A DNA stretch of 59,569 nt from Terracoccus sp. 273MFTsu3.1 (GTDB lineage: Bacteria > Actinomycetota > Actinomycetes > Actinomycetales > Dermatophilaceae). Below, piece after piece: positions 40,350-49,484 of the stretch. The stretch is from NCBI RefSeq assembly GCF_000383675.1, contig NZ_KB911833.1, positions 1-59,569 on the forward strand, written 5' to 3'. The notes beneath the pieces were generated by a model that saw only the letters and a list, made by a program, of their open reading frames with translations, made no database searches and was not told the DNA's origin. The translations under genes and the position numbers were made by a program. How positions within the stretch are numbered: position 1 is the stretch's first letter; every line of letters begins with the position of its first letter.

Positions 40350-41732
40350 TCATTCACGTAGAGCGCGAGCGAGTTCTGCATCGTGGGTGGCCGCCAAGTG
40401 GTCCAGGAATGTTGGTGGAATCAATTCCCACTCGACCTTGGCGCCCGGCGCAAACGTCAAGCGCATCTCATGGCCTTCGCGTGACGCCTCGAAGGAGCGC
40501 GACACTACCGCCAGCGTCAGGCAGTCGTTCCAAAGGAGAGCCTGAGAGATGCGGAGCGCTCGGGCACTATCGCCAGCCAGAACCTCTGCAGCGAGTTCCC
40601 GCTGAAGGGACTCCCGATAACGGCTGGCGACATCCCGGAGTCCGAGATCAGTTGTCACGAGGTCTCGGGTGCTGTGTCCGGGAGCTGCCAGATGCGGATC
40701 TACAAGACCATCAGCCGTCCAGTCCATCAGACCGTTTGAATGGTCCGTTCCTCTCAGCTCGGTAGGCAATCCCCCGTATCGACTCCCGAAGCCGGCGAGC
40801 AGTTGTGCAAGGCGCTGCACCTCCGGCTCCACGTTGAGGCCCTCGTCCGACCATCTGGTGACGGCCTTGGGATCCGGACGCAGCAGGTAGAGCAGTAGCG
40901 CCTTGGGAGTCAGAAGACCCCCGCGTCTATGGAAGGGGCGGAGTTCGTCCTCACCGTGCAGCAGTTGCAGCATGCGCACGAAGTAGGGAGCCAACGCCTC
41001 CTGCCCTGCGGATTCGGCCTTCTGCGCGAGCTGGTCAACAAGTTGCGATGCCACCAGGTCGCCGGCCTCGGTCTGATCGAAGATGCACTCGAGAGAGGCA
41101 CTCAGAAGGGCCCGGTCGTCGCCCCCCTCTACAAGGCCGAACGACAGTGCCGTGTCCACAAGCAGGGCAAGCTCATCGACTTCGGCGCTCTCGCCCTGGA
41201 CTCCGAGAAACCGATCGATGAGCTCTGCGGAAGCAGCAGAGACCAGCGCGCCCGAAATGGCCTCACGCAGCCGCAGCCTCCGCCCGTCAGGAAGTGGGGT
41301 GACGGTTGGTGGTGGTTCCACCACCGAGCGCGCCTCGAAGAGGTCGGGACTCACGTGTGCCTTGAGCTCGGTCCACGCGAAACCCCGATACGCCCGCGCC
41401 AGAAGCTCCTCCAGATCCGCGGCCGAGGGCACGTGGATCCGGAGGATCCGGGTGGCGGGAATGGCGCCTCGAAACCAGAGGACGGACGGCGTCGTTTCCA
41501 ATTCGTCCAGTTGTCTCGCAACGCCGGCGTCCACTTCCACGGCCAGTGGAAAACGCGCGCTTGAGGCAAGCACTCCCACAGCCTCCTCGGAGGCGAGCGG
41601 AAGGAGGTCGGGGGCCGACTCGAGGACATCGTGCCGATACTTCGGCATCACCGAACTCGGCGTGATGAGGCCACGGCTCAGCCACGCGACGGCATTGCGG
41701 CGGTCCACCGGGAGGAATCGACGGCTGCTCAA
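40350..41732 (-). CDS. Unknown 460-aa protein of the DISARM-like operon
   Basis: 460 aa with a TTG start at 41732 that overlaps the upstream stop (TTGA) and has GAGGA before it. No recognised motif: no HKD phospholipase signature, Walker box or methyltransferase motif is visible. N-terminal SSRRFLPVDRRNAVAWLSRGL is basic; the middle is helical (LLHGEDELRPFHRRGGLLTPKALLLYLL) and the C-terminus has LIPPTFLDHLAATHDAEL. As last gene of a five-gene defence operon it probably has an accessory or effector role. Function unknown. Confidence 0.7.
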   Translation of the reverse strand: MSSRRFLPVDRRNAVAWLSRGLITPSSVMPKYRHDVLESAPDLLPLASEEAVGVLASSARFPLAVEVDAGVARQLDELETTPSVLWFRGAIPATRILRIHVPSAADLEELLARAYRGFAWTELKAHVSPDLFEARSVVEPPPTVTPLPDGRRLRLREAISGALVSAASAELIDRFLGVQGESAEVDELALLVDTALSFGLVEGGDDRALLSASLECIFDQTEAGDLVASQLVDQLAQKAESAGQEALAPYFVRMLQLLHGEDELRPFHRRGGLLTPKALLLYLLRPDPKAVTRWSDEGLNVEPEVQRLAQLLAGFGSRYGGLPTELRGTDHSNGLMDWTADGLVDPHLAAPGHSTRDLVTTDLGLRDVASRYRESLQRELAAEVLAGDSARALRISQALLWNDCLTLAVVSRSFEASREGHEMRLTFAPGAKVEWELIPPTFLDHLAATHDAELARALRE

Positions 41733-42838
41733 CGCCGGTCCTCGAAGAGGCTGGAGGGGAGTTCGTTGACGATGGCGGGAACTCCCTCGCCGGAGTACTG
41801 CAGGAACAACTGACTCTTCGCGCGTGAGGCGAGGACGTACATCTTCATGCGGAAGTCATCACTGCGGGGGTCGCCCTTGAACGTCTGGAGTTCGGGAAGG
41901 AAGACCGTGTCGAACTCCAGTCCCTTCGCGCTCGCCCAGGTGACGAGCTTGACCCCCGGCTTGGAGAAGTCGAGTTGCGGCATGCCAAGGCCGGGCTGAC
42001 TGCTGAGGTAGCCCTGAACGGGGACGCGAGTCTTGCCACTCAACCTGTTGTAGAAGCTCTTCACCTGCGCGCTGTAGGGCACCATCACGCCGATGCTCTT
42101 GTCCGGGAAGGTGCGTTCGTAGGAGACGATCTGGGACACCGTGTCGTACAGGTTGCTATGGGCGTGAAGGGAGGGCCGTTCGCCGTTCCGCGACGGCGGA
42201 GGCAGTCGCGGCCGGCCCGACGCCAACCCCGTATAGAACTCTGCCGCGAACTCCGCGATGGCGCGCGTGTTCCTGTAGTTCGTCGTCAGGCAGCGCACCT
42301 CTCGAATGCCGGTCGCAGCCTTGATCTCGGCGATCGTCGACTGATCCGACGTTATCCGTTGGTTCTCGTCGGCGAGGATGGTCATCGAACGACTCACCAA
42401 GCGCAGGACGAGGAAGAAGTCCTGAGGCAGGTCCTGTCCCTCGTCAACGATGATGTGGCGGCGCTCGGCCGGCGGGACCGGGGATGTCATGATGACCTTC
42501 TTGCACTCGCCCCAGTCGAAGTTGTAGCGGTCAACCTTGGGCGGACTGACCCCGTAGGCCTCCTTGAAGAACTGCGGAAACCAGCGGTGGTACGTGCTGA
42601 CCACTCCATCGGTGCCGGAGGTCTTGACCGCAGCTTGGGTATAGCTCGAGAGCAGCTTGCCGTACATGAGGAGCAACGTCGGACGTTCGGAGCGGTGCAG
42701 CATGTTGGCACGCCAGATGGCGATGATGGTCTTGCCGGTGCCGGGCGGCCCCGTGACGATCACGGAGGAGTCCAAAGGGAGATCCAGGACGTCGTCCTGT
42801 TCCTCGGATAGCGCGCTGAAGTCAGGCAGGTGGAGCAT
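41729..42838 (-). CDS. UvrD-like superfamily 1 helicase/ATPase
   Basis: 369 aa from ATG 42838. Compact SF1 motor: Walker A VTGPPGTGKT near residue 30, HIIVDEGQDLPQDF (about 130), TTNYRNTRAIAEFA, and VTWASAKGLEFDTVFLP near the C-terminus, ending with LASRAKSQLFL. It lacks the large 1B/2B insertions of UvrD proper. Its start lies 17 bases inside the drmB-like gene and it overlaps the next gene by 4 bases, so it is co-expressed. It may supply or regulate DNA unwinding in the defence complex. Confidence 0.88.
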   Translation of the reverse strand: MLHLPDFSALSEEQDDVLDLPLDSSVIVTGPPGTGKTIIAIWRANMLHRSERPTLLLMYGKLLSSYTQAAVKTSGTDGVVSTYHRWFPQFFKEAYGVSPPKVDRYNFDWGECKKVIMTSPVPPAERRHIIVDEGQDLPQDFFLVLRLVSRSMTILADENQRITSDQSTIAEIKAATGIREVRCLTTNYRNTRAIAEFAAEFYTGLASGRPRLPPPSRNGERPSLHAHSNLYDTVSQIVSYERTFPDKSIGVMVPYSAQVKSFYNRLSGKTRVPVQGYLSSQPGLGMPQLDFSKPGVKLVTWASAKGLEFDTVFLPELQTFKGDPRSDDFRMKMYVLASRAKSQLFLQYSGEGVPAIVNELPSSLFEDRR

Positions 42839-44651
42839 CGTCGACCTCGTGGCCCTGAACATCGAGTAGCGCTCCGAGGCAGTCGCTGAAGAAGCCGTGG
42901 CCGGGGTCCACAAGCATCATCCTGTCCAACAGCACGTTCCCGTATACGCAACTCGTCTCACTGGCGAGCGAGCAGGCGTGACAGGCTGCCAACGAGAGCC
43001 CGTCGATCCCCTGCGCCCTCGACTCCCTGCACACGGGGTCGAGCGAGCACCAGTCGCTTGCGACAAGGGCCGACGTGATGATGGGAAGCAGTCGGTCCGC
43101 TTCGCCGAGCCGCGCCAGGCCGCCCATAGTTCCCTCGGAATCGCCGGCCGCTGTGTAGATGAGGATTCCGGCCTTCGCCTCCGCTCCCGTGCTGCAGTAG
43201 AGGCGCTCGCGTAGCGACGAGGACGAGTATCCCGCCTCGAACGCCATGGCTCGCATGAGAACGTGTGCCAGTGTGTGCAGCATCAGGAATCGGGGTGTGA
43301 CCTCGGCGTCCAGCCAACGCGCGTGCATGCTGCCTGCCAGGCGTGACCTCAGAGTCGTCGCCCGTCCACGAACCTCGCCACCCGCCTCCCAGTCCGCGAG
43401 CGCCTTCTCGTTGAAGCTCAGGAAGACACCTTCTCCGAACACCTCGATCGCGGGAAGGAAGCGTTCCCCCTTGCCCAGGTCGGGGGGCACGACGCGATCC
43501 ATCGTGTGGCGCTGGAAGCCCTGTAGGACGCGCACCTCGCGGAGTCGGCTCACGAGCACGACCTGATCCACAAGACGACTGATCTCGTCGGCGACGGGTT
43601 GCAGCTCGTCGTGCCCTGCCGGATGCGGGAACGGCGTCTCCTTGGAGATGAAGTTGTCACGCGGGTCGTGTGCTGCGGCGGGTCGTGTGAGGGCGACCCA
43701 CTCTCGTGTCTCGATGTCGCCGATGGAGACGTCCTCGACCGGCTCGGCGAGCTTGACGCCCAGCCGGTCCTCGAGGACGGCCCGAACCTGTCCCGTACTG
43801 ACATCCTCCTGCTCGGCGACCATGTCGATGAGCGAGCCGAGGAGGGGGTGCTCCGGGTCCGACTCCATGAGACGGAAGTTGTCGTTGTTCCGTATCCGAC
43901 TGGCCGCACCGCCCCACACGGACCAGTTGCTCTCAGGCGGAATGTCGATCGCCGAACCGAGGCGGGAGAAGTACACGCTGGATGCACCCCTCTGGAGCAC
44001 GACAGGGGTGTGAGCACACTTCTCCGCCTCTGCGTCGAACTGCCATGGTTGGCGGCCCCGGCATGTGATGCCCAGACGTTTCATCGAGTCGGGCGCCGGA
44101 AGGTCCTTGAGACTGCGTGAGGCGCCACACTCACATCGCACCCTGACCGACTCGAGTCCGCCGCCGACTCCCTTGACGTGCTCGAACTTCAGCTCGTTCG
44201 ATCGCCCGCATTGGCGCTGCTCTCTCCGTGCGGGATCCGAGTGCGCCCAACGAACCCAGTTCACATCGTCCAGGTGGCCATTACCGCACACGGAGACGAA
44301 ACGCATCGGTACGAGCTGCGGATGGCCGTGACAGGCGCTGCACCCGGCGGCCTTCCCCGGCTCCTCCTGCTTGACGCTCCAGCGCGTCATCCTGCGGCAC
44401 CTGCCGCAGAAGAGCCATTGCGGGAAACGAAAGTAGGGGAGACCCGATCCCCTGACATCCGCCGCGGGAGGTGTGCGGAGCTCTTCCACGCCGAAGTGGG
44501 CGGCGATACGAGGCGCTTGGAGCAGCTCCCTGCGACCTCGCCATCGCGAGATGTCCTCGGCGACGAAGGACTCGCCGAGGATGTCGATGACCGCTCCCAC
44601 GCCGAACGGCGTGATGCTCTGCGATCGACGAACCGTTCGCTCGTTCCTCAT
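42822..44651 (-). CDS. drmB: DrmB-like DUF1998 protein
   Basis: 609 aa from ATG 44651, overlapping the helicase stop by ATGA. The N-terminus RRSQSITPFGVGAVIDILGESFV is typical of DISARM DrmB, followed by Cys clusters LFCGRCRRM and CSACHGH, VSVCGNGHLDDVNW, and the C-terminal DUF1998 region LAACHACSLASETSCVYGNVLLDRMML. DrmB pairs with DrmA to form the DNA-binding core of DISARM. Position directly after the DrmA-like gene supports the call. Confidence 0.87.
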   Translation of the reverse strand: MRNERTVRRSQSITPFGVGAVIDILGESFVAEDISRWRGRRELLQAPRIAAHFGVEELRTPPAADVRGSGLPYFRFPQWLFCGRCRRMTRWSVKQEEPGKAAGCSACHGHPQLVPMRFVSVCGNGHLDDVNWVRWAHSDPARREQRQCGRSNELKFEHVKGVGGGLESVRVRCECGASRSLKDLPAPDSMKRLGITCRGRQPWQFDAEAEKCAHTPVVLQRGASSVYFSRLGSAIDIPPESNWSVWGGAASRIRNNDNFRLMESDPEHPLLGSLIDMVAEQEDVSTGQVRAVLEDRLGVKLAEPVEDVSIGDIETREWVALTRPAAAHDPRDNFISKETPFPHPAGHDELQPVADEISRLVDQVVLVSRLREVRVLQGFQRHTMDRVVPPDLGKGERFLPAIEVFGEGVFLSFNEKALADWEAGGEVRGRATTLRSRLAGSMHARWLDAEVTPRFLMLHTLAHVLMRAMAFEAGYSSSSLRERLYCSTGAEAKAGILIYTAAGDSEGTMGGLARLGEADRLLPIITSALVASDWCSLDPVCRESRAQGIDGLSLAACHACSLASETSCVYGNVLLDRMMLVDPGHGFFSDCLGALLDVQGHEVDDAPPA

Positions 44652-47600
44652 GATTCCTCTCCCCTGATCCGCATACGCACCTCGGTGTCCACGCTCCGCA
44701 TCGAGTCCAGAGTGGCCCATCCGCGTCCCGGTTCCGTGAAGCGTTTGAGAAGTGCTACCCGCTCCTTTCCCCCGCCGGCATAGCGCAGCCCGCCCGATGG
44801 ATGAGCCTGCTCCGCCAGGTGTTCCCATTCGCCTTCGAGCTCCGCGAGGTGGCGGGCCACGTCCTCCCGTTCCGAGGGGTCGGCGACCTCGACCCGGCGC
44901 AGGAACGCCTCGACCAGCGCTACGAACTCGGGGTCATCTCTGTCGAAGCGGGAGGCGTCGGGGTTCTGGCTCAATCCGAGTGCGTGGCGAAGCAGGATCA
45001 CCAAGCCCGCGTGCAGGGCCCGCGATCGGGCTGGGACGCTGAACGGCGTCACCGACGTGGGTTCCACGTATCGGTAGAGAGCGGAGTGATACGCCACGAA
45101 CGACTCGTAGTGCGACCGATCGCGCGGCTTGGTGGCTGAGTAGAGGGTGACCACGAGGCCCGGGGTGCGCCGGCCGACACGACTGGTGGCCTGGATGTAC
45201 TCCGAGGTCGTCTTCGGCTGTCCCACCATGAGCATGAGCCCGAGGCGAGGGACATCGACCCCGACCGACAGCATGTTGGTCGACGCGACGAACGAGACCG
45301 CACCCTTCTCACCCCTCGGACGTTTGAGGAGTTCAAGGTGGCGTGGTATCTCAGCGGCGGGAACGTTGCCCGTCAACTCGACGATGTCGTCGTCCTGCAG
45401 GCGCCGAACTGCATCCTCTGCAGTCGCGATGACCTGGAGGCGGGCAGGGATGTCATCGTGGGCGAGCGTGACGCTCTTGCCCAGCTCGCGAAGGCTGTTG
45501 TGGTAGGCCACGAGTGTCCAGTAGGCATCGTCGGAGGGAGGCTGCAGTGTCAGTTCCTCTGACGACTGGAGCAGAGAAGCCGATACGTGGACCATCGACG
45601 TCAGCGGCGTGTGGCCCTGTGCCATGACTCCGACGTAGCGTCGGCCGGGCTTCGAAGGATCGTGACGGACGAAGAAGGAGTCGTCCGCCGACAGCCCTGC
45701 TGGCGGGAAGAGCGCCGTATCGCGTCCGAAGACCCCTCGCCCTTGGGCCTCCGCCCTCCGAATGGTGGCAGTGGAGGCGACGACCTTGGGCCGTGCGCCT
45801 CCCTCGGACATGACGACGTCGAAGGCGGCCTCGTACAGACCCACCATGGTGCCGAGTGGTCCCGAGATGAGATGGAACTCGTCCTGGATCACGAGCGAAG
45901 GGCCCGGTGTGTTCGCCGCGCCGAGGAACACCCCCGCCCGCGGCTCCCACGTCAGACGCGCGAACTTGTCGACAGTCCCGATAAGACAGGTCGGAGGGCG
46001 GTCGTAGAGGTCCTCGTCCACGGATGACACCGGTAGTTCTTCGTGGAAGTCGCAGTCGCCCCTCGGGCAGTTCAGCCGGAAGGCGTCGTTGGCGGCGGTC
46101 ACTCCCCATGCTTCGGGCGAGTGACTCGTGGACGGGATCAGCTCGGTGCCGCACCACGGGCACGCCTCCACCTGGAAGCTGATGTTGGTGTACTCCGAGT
46201 TCTGAAGCTTCTGCAGAAGCTCGACCGCGTCCGCGTAGCTGTTCGGGCTGTTGTTGCGCCCCAGCCAGATTCCGATCGAGATGCGAGTCGTACCAAGCCG
46301 ATCCGGCATACCGCGGCGAAGGAGCTCGAGAGCGCAGATCAAGGTGGACGCGCGTTGGAACTGTTGGCTCGTGAGCAGCCGAAGCGTGTATCGCGTCAGC
46401 ACGGTGGTTCCGGCGCCATCATCGCGGAGCATCAGCCGGCGATGAAGGATGCTCAGCGCCATGAGTCCCAGGTAGGCCTCCGTCTTTCCGCCGCCAGTCG
46501 GAAACCAGATGAGGTCGATCAGATCCCTGTCGTCGGCGGATTCGTCGATCGTGGATTCCAAGGCCAACAGGAGGAAGGCGAGCTGGAAGGGGCGCCAGTC
46601 GTGCTCGGCCTCGTCGTACTTCGGCGCCGGTGGCAGAGGCTCATCCAGAGGTCGCGAGCGTCCTGCATAGTCTGAACCTCCGCGGACCATCTGCATCAGC
46701 ATTGCCTCGTTGGCCATCTGGAAGGCGTGGCGTGCAGTCTCGTCCCTCTCGAGCCGTCGAACCCCTCTCCGCATCCGTCGCCGCGCGACGTCGACTCGGG
46801 ACAGGAGCCGCTTGGCCGCGCCGGAGTGCCGGTTGGGCAGTGTGGCCGCCTCGTCCTCCCGGAGTCGTGTCCAGTCGTCGTAGCGATCGACGAATGCGTC
46901 CAATGCGGCGATGACCTCGCTGGGACGCTCGCTGATGCCAGCGAGGAAGCTCAGCCTGAGAACGGACCCCGTCCCACTCTTCAACAGCGGGTCCGGCTCA
47001 CCCTCGGCAGGCTCCGCATCTCGGTGAGGGGTGAAGGCGACCGCCGGAACCGTGTGCTCCGGGAGGTATGACGTCTCCACCCATGCCGGCACCCCGGCCG
47101 TCGACTCCCAGGCGGCAGCGCAGCCGTGCCCGATGGCGTAGGTGGGAACATCGCGATACTGGAGGGCGAGCTCCGCCTCTTCGTCGCCGGTCTGCAGACG
47201 CATCGGTGACGGGTAGGGAACGAAGCCCTGGGACCCGATGCAGCGCATGCGGACCTGCAGCAGGCAGTCCTGGGGATCCATGCGGCCGTCCGAGGGAAGG
47301 CTCCGTCGATTCACCAGGGCAACGGTCACGAGCGCGCCGGTGCCGAGGCGACGCCAGGTCGTCTCCAAGGACGCCCACCCATCGAGGATCGCAACCGTGC
47401 CCCCGGACCCCGGAACGTGGGGCGGCGCGAGTTCTGGCGCCTCCTCACCGGTCAGCACGATCGCCTCGCGGCGCCAGTCCTTGCCCTCGTGGTGGTAACG
47501 ACCCGCATGGACCTCCACGCGGAACCCCTCCCACGTGGGCACGACGAAACTGAGCCCGACAGAGCTCGGAAGCTGTTGCGCCGAGAGAGCTATGGGGTCC

Positions 47601-47821
47601 TCCGTCGATTCGTCCCCGGCCTCCCCGGCCGCCTCGTCGACGATGTCCTCGTCCAATTGTTCATCCACAGCCGCTTCAGTGGGAAACAACATCCCGGTGA
47701 GGTACCGCCGATGAGGTACCTCACTGAGCACCTCCGCCTCTCCGTCCACCGGGCCGAGGACCTGCCGACGGAGGTAGCCGACGACGGCAGCGCGGTCGTC
47801 CGACGTCACCGGCACCGGCAT
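44648..47821 (-). CDS. drmA: DrmA-like DISARM helicase
   Basis: 1057 aa from ATG 47821 (GTG 47824 also possible, overlapping the NERD stop). N-terminal LRRQVLGPVDGEAEVLSEVPHRRYLTGML resembles the DrmA start. SF2 motifs: Walker A LIWFPTGGGKTEAY (about 444), QDEFHLISG in place of DEAD/DEAH (about 647), SVGVDVPRLGLMLMVGQPKT and QATSRVGR (about 880). In DISARM this helicase with DrmB loads on phage DNA and blocks its establishment. It sits second in a tightly coupled operon. Confidence 0.88.
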   Translation of the reverse strand: MPVPVTSDDRAAVVGYLRRQVLGPVDGEAEVLSEVPHRRYLTGMLFPTEAAVDEQLDEDIVDEAAGEAGDESTEDPIALSAQQLPSSVGLSFVVPTWEGFRVEVHAGRYHHEGKDWRREAIVLTGEEAPELAPPHVPGSGGTVAILDGWASLETTWRRLGTGALVTVALVNRRSLPSDGRMDPQDCLLQVRMRCIGSQGFVPYPSPMRLQTGDEEAELALQYRDVPTYAIGHGCAAAWESTAGVPAWVETSYLPEHTVPAVAFTPHRDAEPAEGEPDPLLKSGTGSVLRLSFLAGISERPSEVIAALDAFVDRYDDWTRLREDEAATLPNRHSGAAKRLLSRVDVARRRMRRGVRRLERDETARHAFQMANEAMLMQMVRGGSDYAGRSRPLDEPLPPAPKYDEAEHDWRPFQLAFLLLALESTIDESADDRDLIDLIWFPTGGGKTEAYLGLMALSILHRRLMLRDDGAGTTVLTRYTLRLLTSQQFQRASTLICALELLRRGMPDRLGTTRISIGIWLGRNNSPNSYADAVELLQKLQNSEYTNISFQVEACPWCGTELIPSTSHSPEAWGVTAANDAFRLNCPRGDCDFHEELPVSSVDEDLYDRPPTCLIGTVDKFARLTWEPRAGVFLGAANTPGPSLVIQDEFHLISGPLGTMVGLYEAAFDVVMSEGGARPKVVASTATIRRAEAQGRGVFGRDTALFPPAGLSADDSFFVRHDPSKPGRRYVGVMAQGHTPLTSMVHVSASLLQSSEELTLQPPSDDAYWTLVAYHNSLRELGKSVTLAHDDIPARLQVIATAEDAVRRLQDDDIVELTGNVPAAEIPRHLELLKRPRGEKGAVSFVASTNMLSVGVDVPRLGLMLMVGQPKTTSEYIQATSRVGRRTPGLVVTLYSATKPRDRSHYESFVAYHSALYRYVEPTSVTPFSVPARSRALHAGLVILLRHALGLSQNPDASRFDRDDPEFVALVEAFLRRVEVADPSEREDVARHLAELEGEWEHLAEQAHPSGGLRYAGGGKERVALLKRFTEPGRGWATLDSMRSVDTEVRMRIRGEES

Positions 47822-49422
47822 CACTCGTCTCCTTGACTCGAATGAGGTGAGGCGGAGGCGTTCATGAAGACGAAGAGACCCACCCTCGCTCTGGTCATGC
47901 CGACGTACAACTCGGGCGAGGGTGAGGCCTCGTCATTGGGTGGCGCGAGATCGGCCACAACCACGAAACGGCTCTCGAGACCCTTGAAGGAGCTGATCGT
48001 GGCAAAGCCGAGTCGACTCTGAGGGCGGCTCAGCCAGCTGTTGACATCGAGAGCCTCGATGCGCTGACTCCACTTGCCCGGAAGGTGGGCGAAACTCGAT
48101 TGGCCCAGCGGAAGCGGTGACAGCAACATGATGTCGTCCGGGGAGACGCCCTCTTGGACGAGGCGGTCCAACAACTTGCCCGCCTCCCTGCCCGCGACCT
48201 TCGAGTCGGCCACCTGTTGAACTTCGACCCGGGGACCGACGCCGGCCGTGGAGACCCCGATGTCCGCTCCGGTGATGCGCGTTACCTCGGAGACGATGGT
48301 GGCGGTGTTGCGGCAGTTGTCGTTGAGTGTGAAGAGAGCAGGCCTGGTCGCCAGGAGGTGGTCCATGCCCTCCTGCTCATACGAGCCTATGAGCCCACGC
48401 TGATTGTTGCTGTCGAGGAAGAGGTACCACCGGCCGTCCTGGAGGCCGCCCTTGAGAACCGCATCCAACTGGAGCAGGTCCGCGACGTTCGCCACATCCT
48501 GGGCCTCGTCGACGACAAGGACGTCGAACGGGCCGTCCTCCTCCGTCACTGTGGACATCGGCAGCGCGACCACTCCTTCCAGACCTGGCTGGCGTGACAC
48601 ATGCGCGGCGATGACCGGGCTCTGACAGGTGAACAGAACCCGCTCGCCTGCCCGAGTCCATCGTCTGCAGAGTTCGGCCGCCAGCATGGTCTTCCCGGTG
48701 CCGGCTCCACCTTCGTAGACGACACGTTCATTGCGACCTGCGGCGTCGAGTGCGGCGTACTGACGTTCCGTCAGCGCTGCGATCTCCTCATCGGCCGACT
48801 CCGCCAGGCGCTGGAGCGTCGGGACGACGTCATAGTCGGGCCGCAGAGCCTGAAGATACTGATCGATGTCGTCCGGGCCGAGCCTGCGGTCTCGGCGCCC
48901 CGGCTTCTCGCGCCAGTAGGCCGCGAGCCTGTTGATGGAGCGAGCGAGCCCATCCGGCCGGTCGAGCTGGCGCTTGTCGATCACCATCTCTGGGTCCCAC
49001 TCGACGCTCTCCAAGTCGAACTCCTGGTCGGGGAAGACCACTGCGTGACCGAACACAGTCCGGTCGACCAGACGGCCGTCGACTGACTTCTCAAGCCTCT
49101 CCTGCATCGCGAACATCGCGGATCGTGCCTGAGAGAACGGGCTCGCCCGCTTCGTGGTGGTCCTCCCGTAGCGGTTCGTGTACTTCCACGTGCCGTTCTC
49201 GCACGCAACCTTGCCGCCCTTCACCTCGAGGACGAAGATCCCCTTCTCGCCGATCAGGAGGAAATCGATCTCTCCGACGCGCTTCCAACGGTGTTCGGCG
49301 AGGTTCAGGCTGTGCAGTGCGTGTGACCACGCGTCGTCCTCCAGCAGATTCAGGCGGCGAAACAGTTGCTTCTCTGCGTCGCTCTTGGTCTTGGGGTCGA
49401 CTTGCTCGGGAATCATTCGCAC
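47821..49422 (-). CDS. NERD-domain DNA helicase/nuclease-like protein
   Basis: About 533 aa; GTG 49422 or ATG 49416 starts it. NERD domain at about 45-165 with EIDFLLIGEKGIFVLEVKGGKV, where Asp, Glu and Lys form the PD-(D/E)XK-like nuclease site. The SF1 helicase part has YEGGAGTGKTMLAAE (about 240), VLVVDEAQDV (about 303), NDNCRNTATI, SSFKGLESRFVVVADL and VGMTRARVGLFV. First gene of the operon, and its promoter lies in the 62-base spacer shared with a divergent sigma factor gene. Likely a nuclease-helicase component of the defence system. Confidence 0.88.
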   Translation of the reverse strand: MRMIPEQVDPKTKSDAEKQLFRRLNLLEDDAWSHALHSLNLAEHRWKRVGEIDFLLIGEKGIFVLEVKGGKVACENGTWKYTNRYGRTTTKRASPFSQARSAMFAMQERLEKSVDGRLVDRTVFGHAVVFPDQEFDLESVEWDPEMVIDKRQLDRPDGLARSINRLAAYWREKPGRRDRRLGPDDIDQYLQALRPDYDVVPTLQRLAESADEEIAALTERQYAALDAAGRNERVVYEGGAGTGKTMLAAELCRRWTRAGERVLFTCQSPVIAAHVSRQPGLEGVVALPMSTVTEEDGPFDVLVVDEAQDVANVADLLQLDAVLKGGLQDGRWYLFLDSNNQRGLIGSYEQEGMDHLLATRPALFTLNDNCRNTATIVSEVTRITGADIGVSTAGVGPRVEVQQVADSKVAGREAGKLLDRLVQEGVSPDDIMLLSPLPLGQSSFAHLPGKWSQRIEALDVNSWLSRPQSRLGFATISSFKGLESRFVVVADLAPPNDEASPSPELYVGMTRARVGLFVFMNASASPHSSQGDE

Positions 49423-49484
49423 CCGCGCATCTTGCCTGCTGCAGGTGACGTCTGTGTGCGGTACGGAGCAATGATTGAGGTGAA

